Origin: Corynebacterium sp. 13CS0277
GTDB lineage: Bacteria > Actinomycetota > Actinomycetes > Mycobacteriales > Mycobacteriaceae
NCBI RefSeq assembly: GCF_002994655.1
Contig: NZ_PPDL01000007.1
Coordinates: forward strand, 62,001-126,000
Length of the DNA stretch: 64,000 nucleotides
Direction of reading: 5' to 3'
A program made the translations under genes and the position numbers. The first letter of the stretch is position 1; the number at the start of each line of letters is the position of its first letter. The notes under the pieces were generated by a model. That model searched no databases, was not told the DNA's origin, and saw only the letters and a list, made by a program, of their open reading frames with translations. This document shows, in pieces, positions 26,826-35,881 of the stretch.

Positions 26826-27974
26826 ATGTCTGCATCGACACTGTTCCGCCACGCCACACTCCTCACCGGCCGTGCCGGTGAGGTGAGAGACCAGGGTGCG
26901 CTGCGCACCGAGGGGGGCATCATCACCCACGTCGGTACCACGGAGGAGGCGGCGGCCTGGCCGGCAGCGGAGCGCATCGTCGACTGCGGGGGCGCGCCGC
27001 TCGTGCCGGGCTACATTGACATCCACCACCACGGGGGCGGGGGTGCGGCCTACGACGACGGGGTGGAGGCCGCCCGGGTGGCGTTGCGGCAACACCGTGC
27101 CCACGGCACCGCCCGCAGTGTGCTGTCCTTCGTCACCGATGACTTGGACGTCATGGTGAAGCGCATCCGCGCTGCCGCCGACCTCGTGGAGGAGGATCCC
27201 CGGGTCCTCGGCCTGCACCCGGAGGGCCCGTTTTTGCACCCCAGCCACAAGGGCGCCCACCCGGAGCACCTGCTGCGGGACCCACTGCCGGAGGCCACCG
27301 GCCGCCTCCTGGAGGCGGCGCGCGGCACCCTCGTGCAGATGACCCTCGCCCCGGAGCGCGCCGGCGGGCAGGACACGATCGCCCTGCTGCGGCAGGCGGG
27401 CGTGGCGGCCGCGGTGGGGCACACGAGCGCCGACTACGACACGGCCCGCGCCGCCTTCGACGCCGGGGCCACGATCCTCACCCACGCGTTCAACGGGATG
27501 AATGGCATCCACCACCGGGCCCCCGGCCCCGTCATCGCCGCCCTCGGGGACGAGCGCGTCTGGCTGGAGGTCATCAACGACACCATCCACGTCCACCCCG
27601 CCGTGGTGCGGTCCCTGTTTGAGCAGGCCCCGGAGCGCATCGTGCTCGTCACCGACGCGATGAGCGCCACCTGCCACCCGGACGGGCACTACATGCTCGG
27701 CACCCTGGAAGTCGACGTCGCCGACGGCGTCGCCCGCCTCAGCGACGGCGGGGCGCTCGCGGGCTCGACCCTGACAATGGATCGGGCGGTCGCGAACGCG
27801 GTTCGCGCGGTCGGCGTGCCGCTCGATGTGGCGGTGGCTGCCGCCACCAGCCACCCGGCGCGCGCCATCGGCGTGGAGGACCGCTTCGGGCTGCTGGCCC
27901 CCGGCTACCCGGCGGATGTGCTGCTCCTCGACGAGGACACGCTGCTGCCGCGAGAGATCTATTTCGCCGACTAG
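26826..27974 (+). CDS. nagA: N-acetylglucosamine-6-phosphate deacetylase
   Basis: Removes acetate from GlcNAc-6-phosphate, a step of amino-sugar catabolism and wall recycling. The 382-residue amidohydrolase has the metal motif YIDIHHHGGGG near residue 60, LGLHPEGPFL (the conserved Glu of NagA), VGHTSADYD and THAFNGMNGI with metal-binding histidines, and the catalytic Asp in LVTDAMSA. The ATG at 26826 is preferred over an in-frame GTG at 26811 because GAGGAC precedes it. nagB is not in the window. GH3 at 8470 could supply its substrate upstream in the pathway. Confidence 0.9.
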   Translation: MSASTLFRHATLLTGRAGEVRDQGALRTEGGIITHVGTTEEAAAWPAAERIVDCGGAPLVPGYIDIHHHGGGGAAYDDGVEAARVALRQHRAHGTARSVLSFVTDDLDVMVKRIRAAADLVEEDPRVLGLHPEGPFLHPSHKGAHPEHLLRDPLPEATGRLLEAARGTLVQMTLAPERAGGQDTIALLRQAGVAAAVGHTSADYDTARAAFDAGATILTHAFNGMNGIHHRAPGPVIAALGDERVWLEVINDTIHVHPAVVRSLFEQAPERIVLVTDAMSATCHPDGHYMLGTLEVDVADGVARLSDGGALAGSTLTMDRAVANAVRAVGVPLDVAVAAATSHPARAIGVEDRFGLLAPGYPADVLLLDEDTLLPREIYFAD

Positions 27975-28043
27975 GCACCTGCCCACACCAGCACCCTCGT
28001 GAAGGACATGTGGGTGTGCCCACACAGAGAGGAACACCCCACG

Positions 28044-28889
28044 ATGCCCTTGAGCGATCACCCGGAACTGTTGAGTGCAGCCAAGACCGCACTCAACCTC
28101 GACGAGCATGGCGAGCCCACCGCACAGGCGATCCTGCTGTACATGCTCGCTGAAGCCTGGGAGGAGGAACTCACCCCAGAGATGCTCCTCAAGCCGCTCG
28201 TCCACACGATCTCGCTCGTGGATGACAGGCTCTCCGCCCTCGAGGGGCGACGCATGGGGCAAACCCAGGACCATCCGGAATCCAGGGCGCTGGCGGGAGA
28301 TTTCGTCCACAAAGACACTCTGGCGTTTCTGCTGCGACACTCCATCCCCGAGCTTCCTACCAAGGTCAAGTCGGACGGGGGCGGCACGCCGCTGGGCATG
28401 CCGTGGGAACGCTACCGGCAGCTGCTCTCCGAGATGTATGCCCGCGACGGGGGTGCCGTGGCCGCCGCCCTCATGGGCGCTCTCGGGGACTCGGCCACTG
28501 CCGCCGATGTGGCGCCCCTCTTCGCTGAGGGCCTGAGCGCCCTGGGCGCCCACTGCGGGGTGGGCCCGTTCACTGTGGATTCCGTGCACACGGCGGTGGC
28601 GGCGGCGCGGGAACTGGAGGGCGCGATCAATGCCCGCGGGATGGAGAAGCTCGCCAAGGACGCAGCTGGCGGGGACATTGGTGCCGCATGGCGGCTGGAG
28701 ATGCTTGACGCCAAGGGTTCGCCGGATGTGACGGGCGCGTTTGTCGCGGAGCTCGCGCACATCCCTTATGCGGCGAGCGACGGGCTGGGGTACGCCATGC
28801 ACGCGGCCGCATTCTTGACCCAGATGGAGTTGGAGCTCGCGTGGCTGGGCCTGGTGCCGGATAGCCGGCACGACTTCGCGCCCGAGTAA
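28044..28889 (+). CDS. Uncharacterised protein
   Basis: I do not recognise this 281-residue protein. It is soluble, has no signal peptide or membrane segment, and is rich in Ala, Leu, Glu and Asp, probably helical. The conserved-looking core is GVGPFTVDSVHTAVAAARELEG around residue 165. The ATG at 28044 has AGAGGAA about ten bases upstream; a longer frame from 27999 has no such site. It starts about 70 bases after nagA, so cotranscription is possible. Base composition resembles its neighbours. Confidence 0.55.
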   Translation: MPLSDHPELLSAAKTALNLDEHGEPTAQAILLYMLAEAWEEELTPEMLLKPLVHTISLVDDRLSALEGRRMGQTQDHPESRALAGDFVHKDTLAFLLRHSIPELPTKVKSDGGGTPLGMPWERYRQLLSEMYARDGGAVAAALMGALGDSATAADVAPLFAEGLSALGAHCGVGPFTVDSVHTAVAAARELEGAINARGMEKLAKDAAGGDIGAAWRLEMLDAKGSPDVTGAFVAELAHIPYAASDGLGYAMHAAAFLTQMELELAWLGLVPDSRHDFAPE

Positions 28890-29006
28890 ACCGCCGCTTG
28901 GTAGCACCTTGCGCGCGTCCGGCCGCGCGCGATGCGCATATCGGCGGGTGATGTGGGTTTCTATGAACACTCCGGGTGGATTGTGCGCTTACCCCCATCC
29001 ATGCGG

Positions 29007-29026
29007 TGTGGCCCCATTTGGCCACA
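29007..29026. promoter_or_regulatory. Inverted repeat TGTGGCC-N6-GGCCACA, candidate operator
   Basis: A perfect 7-bp inverted repeat with a 6-base spacer, centred about 155 bases before the importer-bioWF operon. Spacing and length suit a dimeric repressor site. No match to a known actinobacterial biotin-operator consensus is seen. Confidence 0.4.
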
Positions 29027-29112
29027 AAGTACTATCTTTTAAACGCTGTACAGATGTGCGGGTCCGCTCATGCATCCTGGGCTGCAAGTACACATTCTCA
29101 TCCAGTGGAATC

Positions 29113-29127
29113 ACCCCCAACGGGGGT
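29113..29127. repeat. Short hairpin ACCCCC-AAC-GGGGGT
   Basis: A 6-bp stem with a 3-base loop followed by AATTTT on the plus strand, 45 bases before the operon start. It may be a weak terminator for upstream transcription or part of the control region. Confidence 0.35.
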
Positions 29128-29158
29128 AATTTTGGCGTGCATGCGGCCACCAGATCGC

Positions 29159-29164
29159 TATAGT
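29159..29164 (+). promoter_or_regulatory. -10 box TATAGT of the importer-bioWF operon, leaderless start
   Basis: TATAGT ends 7 bases before the ATG at 29172, and no ribosome-binding site precedes that ATG. Transcription starting at the usual distance would begin at the start codon itself, giving a leaderless mRNA. The -35 region is weak. Confidence 0.5.
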
Positions 29165-29171
29165 TTCTGCC

Positions 29172-30716
29172 ATGGCTGACAACCTTCGTTTCTTTCCCCG
29201 CCGCCGGCGGGCCCGCCTGGGCCTGACCCTGGCCACCCTGACCACCGTGGGAATGCTCACCGCCTGCAGCGCGGGCAGCACCTCCACCCAACTCGACGAC
29301 GCGCAGGGCAGTGACACCGTCACCATCGCCCTCGCCGCCCCGCCCGCAAGCCTGGACTTCACCACCACCGCTGGTGCCGCCATCCCCGCCGCACTCATGG
29401 GCAACGTCTACGAGGGCCTCGTGGCCATCGACGACGACGCGAACGTTCAGCCGCTGCTCGCGGAGAAGTGGGATGTCTCCGACGACGGCAAGACCTACAC
29501 CTTCCACCTCCGCAAGGGCGTGACCTTCTCCAACGGTGACGCGTTCACCGCGGAGACCGCGAAGTTCTCCATCGACCGCGTGAAGTCCGATGCGTGGAGC
29601 AACGGCCTGAAGAAGAACATGGACCCCGTCGCTGACACCCGCGTCATCGACGAGCACACCCTCGAGGTCACCCTCACGGAGAAGAACTCCGACTGGCTGT
29701 GGAACATGGGCACCCTCATCGGCGCGATGTTCACCCCGAACGGCGTCGACGATCTCGCCACCACCCCCGTCGGCACCGGCCCGTACACCGTCACCAACTG
29801 GTCCGTCGGCCAGTCGCTGAGCTTCGGCGCCCGCGAGGACTACTGGGGTGAGAAGCCGAAGAACTCCACCACGGTGCTGCGCTACTTCGCCGACCCTGTG
29901 GGCGCCTCCAACGCGCTGCAGTCCGGCGACGTGGACATCATCTACTCCCTGCAGTCCCCCCAGCTGATGAAGGAACTGCAGGCCACCGGCAAGTACGACA
30001 TTGAGGTCGGCACCACCAACGGCGAAGTCATCCTGTCGATGAACCAGCGCAAGGCCCCCTTCAACGACGTGCGCGTCCGCCAGGCCATCATGTACGCCAT
30101 CAACCGCCAGGACGTCATCGACACCGCCTGGGACGGCATGGGCACCGACACCGGCGGCGCGCCGGTGCCGCCCACCGACCCCTGGTACGAAGAGTCCAAG
30201 CGCTACCCCTACGACCCGGACAAGGCGCGCGCACTGCTCAAGGAAGCCGGCGTCGCCGAGGGCACCCAGCTGACGATCTCCGTGCCGTCGCTGCCCTACG
30301 CGCAGGCCTCCTCCGAGATCATCGTCTCCCAGCTCGCCGAGGTGGGCTTGAACGTCACCATCGAGCCGGTGGAGTTCCCCGCCGTGTGGCTGTCGAAGGT
30401 GTACAAGGAGCACAACTACGACATGAGCATCATCGCCCACGTCGAGGCCCGCGACATTCCCAACATGTTCGGCAACCCGGACTACTACCTGGGCTACGAT
30501 TCTGAGACCACCCGCCAGTACCTGGACGCCGCGACCCGCGACAACCAGGTGGACAACATGAAGAAGGCCGTCGACACCATCATGGAAGACGCGGCCGCCG
30601 ACACGCTGTTCAACCTGCCGAACATCGTCGTCCACGACAAGGACATCGAGGGCGTCGACGCCACCAGCGTCGCCCCCGGCATGAAGCTGGCTGAGATCCA
30701 GAAGAAAGCTCACTAA
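29172..30716 (+). CDS. ABC importer substrate-binding lipoprotein (SBP_bac_5, peptide/nickel class)
   Basis: A 514-residue exported lipoprotein. The signal peptide (basic RRRRAR, hydrophobic core) ends in LTACS, whose Cys (about residue 36) is lipidated. The mature part has the cluster C pattern: MGNVYEGLVAID near the start, KTYTFHLRKGVTFSNGD near residue 110, and PFNDVRVRQAIMYAINRQ near residue 300, all standard for SBP_bac_5. Known ligands of the family include oligopeptides, nickel chelates, sugars and opines. It is the first gene of an operon ending in bioW and bioF, so a biotin-precursor ligand is possible (inference). Confidence 0.9.
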   Translation: MADNLRFFPRRRRARLGLTLATLTTVGMLTACSAGSTSTQLDDAQGSDTVTIALAAPPASLDFTTTAGAAIPAALMGNVYEGLVAIDDDANVQPLLAEKWDVSDDGKTYTFHLRKGVTFSNGDAFTAETAKFSIDRVKSDAWSNGLKKNMDPVADTRVIDEHTLEVTLTEKNSDWLWNMGTLIGAMFTPNGVDDLATTPVGTGPYTVTNWSVGQSLSFGAREDYWGEKPKNSTTVLRYFADPVGASNALQSGDVDIIYSLQSPQLMKELQATGKYDIEVGTTNGEVILSMNQRKAPFNDVRVRQAIMYAINRQDVIDTAWDGMGTDTGGAPVPPTDPWYEESKRYPYDPDKARALLKEAGVAEGTQLTISVPSLPYAQASSEIIVSQLAEVGLNVTIEPVEFPAVWLSKVYKEHNYDMSIIAHVEARDIPNMFGNPDYYLGYDSETTRQYLDAATRDNQVDNMKKAVDTIMEDAAADTLFNLPNIVVHDKDIEGVDATSVAPGMKLAEIQKKAH

Positions 30717-30719
30717 TTG

Positions 30720-31664
30720 ATGGTTGCCCGCATCACCCGGCACGTGGCGCGCTACCTCCTCACCATTGTCTTATCCAGCCTGCTGATTTTCTTCCTGCTC
30801 CGGATCATCCCCGGGGACCCGGCGGAAATCGCCCTGGGTGTCAATGCCTCCGAGGAGCTGCTTGCTCTCAAGCGCGCCGAACTTGGCACCGACAGGCCCC
30901 TGCTCACCCAATATGTGGAGTGGATTGTGGGCCTGGTGACGGGGAACTTCGGCACCAGCCTCACCTCCGGGGCCGATATTTCTCCCCTCGTCGCCGACCG
31001 GCTGCAAGTCTCCCTCGTGCTCGTGGTGTGCGGGCTTGCCGTGTCGTTGGCGGTCGCGATCCCGCTCGGCACGTGGGCGGCCTATCGCTCCCGCCACACG
31101 GACGGCCACCTCATTACCGCCGCCAGCCAGCTGGGCATCGCGATCCCCAGCTTCCTGGCCGGTATCCTCCTGGTGAGCCTGTTCGCCGTGAAGCTGGGCT
31201 GGTTGCCCGCCAACGGCTGGGTTCCCCCCGCGGTGAACCCCACCCAATTCTTCCTCCGCCTCATCCTGCCGGTGTGCGCCCTGTCGGCCGTGCAGGGGGC
31301 GATCATGACCCGCTATGTGCGCTCCGCGGTGCTCGACATCCTCCGGGAGGATTTCATGCGCACCGCCCGCGCGGCGGGCAAAACCCACTGGCAGGCGCTC
31401 ACCCGCCACGGGCTGCGCAACGCGGCCCTGCCGGTGGTCACGGTCGCGGGCCTGCAGCTCGCAGGCCTCATTGTCGGTGCCGTCGTCATTGAGCGCGTGT
31501 TCGTCCTGCCCGGGTTGGGCAGCATGCTCCTCGACGCGGTCATCAACCGCGACCTGCCGGTGGTACAAACCATCGTGATGATCCTCGTCGCCATCACCCT
31601 GGTGGTGAACATGGCCGTGGATATTGCCTATCTGCTTCTCGACCCGAGGATGCGCACCCGATGA
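30720..31664 (+). CDS. ABC importer permease, DppB/OppB type
   Basis: A 314-residue inner-membrane permease with six predicted helices. It has the N-terminal DppB-type signature LLRIIPGDPAEIALG and the EAA loop around RTARAAGKTHWQALTRHGLRNAALP near residue 225, which contacts the ATPase. The ATG at 30720 begins three bases after the stop of the binding-protein gene. It ends in an ATGA overlap with the next permease, so expression is tightly linked. Confidence 0.9.
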   Translation: MVARITRHVARYLLTIVLSSLLIFFLLRIIPGDPAEIALGVNASEELLALKRAELGTDRPLLTQYVEWIVGLVTGNFGTSLTSGADISPLVADRLQVSLVLVVCGLAVSLAVAIPLGTWAAYRSRHTDGHLITAASQLGIAIPSFLAGILLVSLFAVKLGWLPANGWVPPAVNPTQFFLRLILPVCALSAVQGAIMTRYVRSAVLDILREDFMRTARAAGKTHWQALTRHGLRNAALPVVTVAGLQLAGLIVGAVVIERVFVLPGLGSMLLDAVINRDLPVVQTIVMILVAITLVVNMAVDIAYLLLDPRMRTR

Positions 31665-32482
31665 CGAAGCGTTTTCCCCTCTCCGGCATCGTCGGCGCGG
31701 TGCTCGTGTGCGCCATCCTCGCGATGGCGGCCCTGTCCTTCGCGTGGACTCCGTACGATCCTTTGCACGCAGTACCCAGTGAACGTCTCCTCGGGATGAG
31801 TGCCCAGCACTGGGCCGGCACGGACCGCTTTGGCCGGGACGTGTTCTCCCAACTCATGGTCGGCGCCCGCATCTCCCTCATGGTGGGTGTCGTGGCCGTC
31901 GGCATCGGCATGGGCCTCGGCACGCCCCTCGGCATCCTGGCCGGCATGCGCGGCGGGTGGGCCGACCAGATCGTCATGCGGATCTCCGATGTGCTGCTGG
32001 CGTTCCCGGCACTGCTCATGGCGATCGTCACCGGCGCGATCTTCGGCGCCTCCACCCTGTCGGCGATGGTCGCCATCGGCGTGGCCGGCATCCCCGGCTT
32101 CGCCCGCGTGGCGCGCGCCGGCACCCGGCAGCTCATGAGCCGCGACTTCGTTGCCGCCGCCCGCATCAATGGCGTGACGGGGGTGCGGCTCGCGGCCCGC
32201 CACATCGCGCCGAACATTGTCGGCATCGTCATCGTGCAGGCCTCCGTGGCGTTCGCGCTGGCGATCCTCGCGGAAGCGGCCCTGTCGTTCCTCGGGCTGG
32301 GTACCCCGCCGCCGGACCCCTCCTGGGGGCGCATGCTGCAATCCGCGCAGGCGGCACTGGGGTCCTCCCCCATGCTCGCCGTGTGGCCGGGCGCGGCGAT
32401 CGCGTGCGCGGTGCTCGGCTTCAACCTCCTCGGTGATGGTTTGCGCGACTACTTCGACCCCAAGCACAAGGAGCGCCAATGA
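31661..32482 (+). CDS. ABC importer permease, DppC/OppC type
   Basis: A 273-residue permease, partner of the preceding one. It has HWAGTDRFGRDVFSQLMVGAR near residue 47, the standard DppC entry motif, six hydrophobic segments, and the EAA loop around VAAARINGVTGVRLAARHIAPN near residue 165. It overlaps the preceding gene and the following ATPase gene by four bases each (ATGA), so all three are translationally coupled. Confidence 0.9.
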   Translation: MTKRFPLSGIVGAVLVCAILAMAALSFAWTPYDPLHAVPSERLLGMSAQHWAGTDRFGRDVFSQLMVGARISLMVGVVAVGIGMGLGTPLGILAGMRGGWADQIVMRISDVLLAFPALLMAIVTGAIFGASTLSAMVAIGVAGIPGFARVARAGTRQLMSRDFVAAARINGVTGVRLAARHIAPNIVGIVIVQASVAFALAILAEAALSFLGLGTPPPDPSWGRMLQSAQAALGSSPMLAVWPGAAIACAVLGFNLLGDGLRDYFDPKHKERQ

Positions 32483-34038
32483 TTCAGGTGAGTAACGTGG
32501 CCATTGGCGACATCGTCGCCGACGTGGAGTTCACCATTGGCCGCGGCGAACGCGTCGGCCTCATCGGCGAATCCGGCTCCGGGAAATCACTGACCGCCCT
32601 GTCGATCATCGGGCTGGTGCCCCCGAACCTGGCGGTGTCGGGCTCGGTCACCCTCGACGGGGAGGAACTCATCGGCGCCCCGGAGCGGCAACTGTGCCGC
32701 ATCCGCGGCAAACGCATCGCGATGGTGTTCCAGGAACCGATGACGGCCCTCGACCCGCTCATGCGGGCCGGCGCCCAGGTGGCGGAAGTGCTGTCCACCC
32801 ACCACTACGACGGCGATGTCGACGAGCGCGTCCGGCAACTCTTCGCCGACGTCGCCCTCGACGAGCGCCACATCCGCGCGTTCCCACACGAGCTGTCCGG
32901 CGGGCAGCGGCAGCGGGTCCTCATCGCGATGGCGTTGGCGAACTCCCCCGACGTGCTCATCTGCGACGAGCCCACCACCGCCCTCGACGTGACGGTGCAG
33001 CGCGACATCGTCGACCTCATCATCGACCTCGTCGAGGAGCGCAACCTCGGCCTGTTGTTCATCACCCACGACCTCGGCCTGGTGTCCCACGTGGCGGAGA
33101 AAATCGTGGTGATGCAGGCGGGCCGCATCGTGGAGCAGGGCCCCACCGAGCAGATCCTCACCCGCCCCAAGGAGGCGTACACGAAGGGCCTGCTCGCGGC
33201 CAGTGACTTGACGGCCCGCGACGCGGAAGGCCACCTGTACACGGTGCGCTCCGCGCAGGATGGCTCCTACGCCCCGGGGCAGAAGCTGGGCTCCCCGCAA
33301 TTCCCGCCCCGCGGCGAGGAGATCCTCCTGGAAGCCAGCGGGGTGTCGAAGCGCTACACCTCCGGGTGGTTCCGCCGCAGCCACGTCGACGCCCTCGAGC
33401 CGCTGGACCTCACCGTGACCCGGGGCGCGCGGCTGGGCGTTGTGGGCGGCTCCGGGTCGGGCAAAACCACCCTGCTGAAGATCCTGGCGGGGCTGCTGGC
33501 ACCGACGACGGGCACGGTGGCCCGCCACGGGGACCTGCAGGTGGTGTTCCAGGATCCTTTCGACTCCCTCGACCCCCGCATGACGATCGCCGATAGTGTC
33601 GGCGAACCCCTCGGCGGCCGGCCCCGCGCGGAGCGCACCGCCCGCGTCGCGGAGGTCCTCGACGAGGTGGGCATTGGCAGTGACGCGATGGCCCGCTACC
33701 CGCACGAGTTTTCCGGCGGGCAACGCCAACGCATCTCGCTCGCGCGGGCGCTCACCGTGCGGCCGAAGGTGCTGCTGGCGGACGAGCCGGTGTCCGCCCT
33801 CGACGTCTCGGTGCGGGCGCAGGTGATGAACCTGCTCACCGACCTGTGCGAGGCCTACCAGCTGTCGCTGGTGTTCGTCTCCCACGACTTGGGCGTCGTG
33901 CGGGAGTTGTGCGAGGACGTCATCGTCATGGATTCCGGCCGCGTCGTCGAGCGGGGCGCTGTGGCGGACGTGTTTGGTGCGCCCGCCACCGACTACACCC
34001 GCACCCTCCTGGCCGCCATCCCGCGGATTGGGGCGTGA
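32479..34038 (+). CDS. ABC importer ATPase with two fused nucleotide-binding domains (DppD-DppF)
   Basis: A 519-residue protein with two ABC cassettes in tandem. The first has Walker A GESGSGKS (about residue 32), the ABC signature LSGGQRQR and Walker B VLICDEPTTALD. The second has Walker A GGSGSGKTT (about residue 325), FSGGQRQR and VLLADEPVSALD. In many systems these are separate DppD and DppF proteins; here they are fused with a linker near residues 250-285. All key residues are intact, so both sites should hydrolyse ATP. It overlaps bioW by one base (TGATG). Confidence 0.9.
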   Translation: MIQVSNVAIGDIVADVEFTIGRGERVGLIGESGSGKSLTALSIIGLVPPNLAVSGSVTLDGEELIGAPERQLCRIRGKRIAMVFQEPMTALDPLMRAGAQVAEVLSTHHYDGDVDERVRQLFADVALDERHIRAFPHELSGGQRQRVLIAMALANSPDVLICDEPTTALDVTVQRDIVDLIIDLVEERNLGLLFITHDLGLVSHVAEKIVVMQAGRIVEQGPTEQILTRPKEAYTKGLLAASDLTARDAEGHLYTVRSAQDGSYAPGQKLGSPQFPPRGEEILLEASGVSKRYTSGWFRRSHVDALEPLDLTVTRGARLGVVGGSGSGKTTLLKILAGLLAPTTGTVARHGDLQVVFQDPFDSLDPRMTIADSVGEPLGGRPRAERTARVAEVLDEVGIGSDAMARYPHEFSGGQRQRISLARALTVRPKVLLADEPVSALDVSVRAQVMNLLTDLCEAYQLSLVFVSHDLGVVRELCEDVIVMDSGRVVERGAVADVFGAPATDYTRTLLAAIPRIGA

Positions 34039-34733
34039 TGTACTCGCTGCGGATGCGCGCCAGCCGCGATGGCGCCCACATCAATGGCGCGGAGCGCCTC
34101 GCGGAGGCGGACGCTCTTCCCGGCATCGCGAGCGAACTCGTCGCCCGGGCACTCAACCACCCCAAGGGCACCCCGGACAGTATCCGGCTCTCGGCGGACG
34201 TGGTCGACGATGTCGAGTACCTGCCCCAACTGACCGTGTGTGAGCACACGGCTACAAACCCTGCGGAGGCCGACGCGATCATCCTGGGGCTGCTGGCGCA
34301 CGTGCCCGCCCGGACCCGCGTCCTCGAGCTGGTGCGCAGTGTGACGGGCCTGCGGGGCGCGATGGTGGTGTCCGCGTCCACGGGCGACCGCCTGGAGGCC
34401 GACCCTGCGCGCGGGGTGCGGGTCAGCCACATTGACCATGCGGCCCGCACGGATTCCAGCGCGAAGAATCACCGCCTGGAGGCCCTGGCGTTGGCCACGA
34501 AGGTGCTCGCACCTGAGGTGTGTGTGGCGGAGGTGTGTATCTCCGACGACCCGGACTACACGACGGGGTATGTGTCGACGGGGCGCACCTACCACCGCAT
34601 CACCGGCATCAAGGCCCCCGGGTCCCCGCAGGGTACTCGCGTGTTCGTCGTCGACGCGACCAGCCCCACCGACCCCCGCCTCGCCGATGCGATCGCCTTC
34701 TGGGAGGGCCGGGCGGTCGTGGTGGAGCCGTGA
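34038..34733 (+). CDS. bioW: 6-carboxyhexanoate--CoA ligase (pimeloyl-CoA synthetase)
   Basis: Activates pimelate with ATP and CoA to pimeloyl-CoA, the first committed step of the BioW route to biotin. The 231-residue length fits the family. Shared with Bacillus BioW are the start YSLRMRASRDGAHI-NGAERL, VTGLRGAMVVSASTGDRLE, GVRVSHID, LEALALATKV, and the closing AEVCISDDPDYTTGYV and YHRITGIK segments. It starts within the stop of the ABC ATPase gene and ends in a GTGA overlap with bioF. Many corynebacteria lack an early biotin pathway, so its presence is notable. Other bio genes are not in the window. Confidence 0.85.
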   Translation: MYSLRMRASRDGAHINGAERLAEADALPGIASELVARALNHPKGTPDSIRLSADVVDDVEYLPQLTVCEHTATNPAEADAIILGLLAHVPARTRVLELVRSVTGLRGAMVVSASTGDRLEADPARGVRVSHIDHAARTDSSAKNHRLEALALATKVLAPEVCVAEVCISDDPDYTTGYVSTGRTYHRITGIKAPGSPQGTRVFVVDATSPTDPRLADAIAFWEGRAVVVEP

Positions 34734-35881
34734 GCCTGGCGGCGCGTTCCCGGGCGCGCAACGAGGCGTGGGCGGCCGCGGGCCTGGAGCGCCGCTTGCG
34801 CCAGTTCGGCACCGCGCAGCACCCGCACGCGCTCATTGATGGGCGGCGGCTGACGCTACTGAGTTCCTCGAACTACCTGGGTCTATCGACCCACCCGCGG
34901 GTGGTGGCCGCAGCTGAGGCCGCGCTGCGGCGTTTCGGCTGCGGCTCCGGCGGCAGCCGGCTGACGACCGGCACGACGGAGCTGCACGCCGCCCTGGAGG
35001 CCCGCCTGGCGGAGTTCTTCCACGCCCCCGACGCCGTGTTCTTCGCGACCGGCTACCAGGCGAACCTCTCCGCCCTGCAGGTCCTCGTCGATGAGGACAC
35101 CACCGTGTTTAGTGACGCGGCGAATCATGCGAGCATCATCGACGGGCTGCGGCTCGCGGGCGCGCGGAAGGTGATTTACCCGCACGGCACGCTCCCGGAC
35201 ACCACGGGCGTGGAGCGGGCACTCATCGTCAGCGATGGGGTGTTCAGCATGGACGGCGATACCGCCGACATTGCCGGGCTGCGGGGCCGGGGCGAGCTGT
35301 ATATCGATGATGCGCACGCGACGGGCACGCTGGGAGCGACGGGGCGCGGCCACCTGGAGGGCTGCACCACCTGGGGTGAGGGCTACCCGGATGTCGTCGT
35401 CGGCACCGCGAGCAAAGCGCTCGGCGCCGAAGGCGGCTTCGTGCTCACCGACGGTGACACCGCCACCCTGCTGCGCAACCAGGCCCGCAGTTTCGTGTTC
35501 TCCACCGCCACCCCGGCGGCGACGTGCGCCGCGGTGTGTGCCGCCCTCGACGTCATCGACTCCGAGGACGTGGTGGCCCGCCTGCAGGGCAACATCCGGG
35601 TGCTCAGCGACGCGCTGCTGCACTACAGCCTCATCCCCGCGCCCGCCACCACCCCCATCATTCCCATCCCCATCGGCGCAGAGCAGGCCGCCGTGGCGGC
35701 CTCCCAGCGGCTGTTGGAGGCCGGGTTCTTCGTGCCGGCGATCCGCTACCCCACGGTGCCGCGGGGTGCGGCGATCCTCCGCGTGACGGTCATGGCGACG
35801 CACACGCCCGCCGAGCTGGAGGACTTCGCCGCGGTGCTCAGCAGTACGACACAGGAAACAGCCACAGCGTCAGCCCGGTGA
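34730..35881 (+). CDS. bioF: 8-amino-7-oxononanoate synthase (KAPA synthase)
   Basis: PLP enzyme that joins pimeloyl-CoA and L-alanine to give 8-amino-7-oxononanoate, CO2 and CoA. The 383-residue protein has the alpha-oxoamine synthase pattern: SSNYLGLSTHPRV, GCGSGGSRLTTGTTELH, YIDDAHATGTLGATGRG (PLP-ring Asp/His), and GTASKALGAEGGF, where the Lys forms the Schiff base. The GTG at 34730 overlaps the bioW stop (GTGA). The last 44 bases overlap a convergent small membrane-protein gene. It acts directly on the BioW product. Confidence 0.85.
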   Translation: MSLAARSRARNEAWAAAGLERRLRQFGTAQHPHALIDGRRLTLLSSSNYLGLSTHPRVVAAAEAALRRFGCGSGGSRLTTGTTELHAALEARLAEFFHAPDAVFFATGYQANLSALQVLVDEDTTVFSDAANHASIIDGLRLAGARKVIYPHGTLPDTTGVERALIVSDGVFSMDGDTADIAGLRGRGELYIDDAHATGTLGATGRGHLEGCTTWGEGYPDVVVGTASKALGAEGGFVLTDGDTATLLRNQARSFVFSTATPAATCAAVCAALDVIDSEDVVARLQGNIRVLSDALLHYSLIPAPATTPIIPIPIGAEQAAVAASQRLLEAGFFVPAIRYPTVPRGAAILRVTVMATHTPAELEDFAAVLSSTTQETATASAR

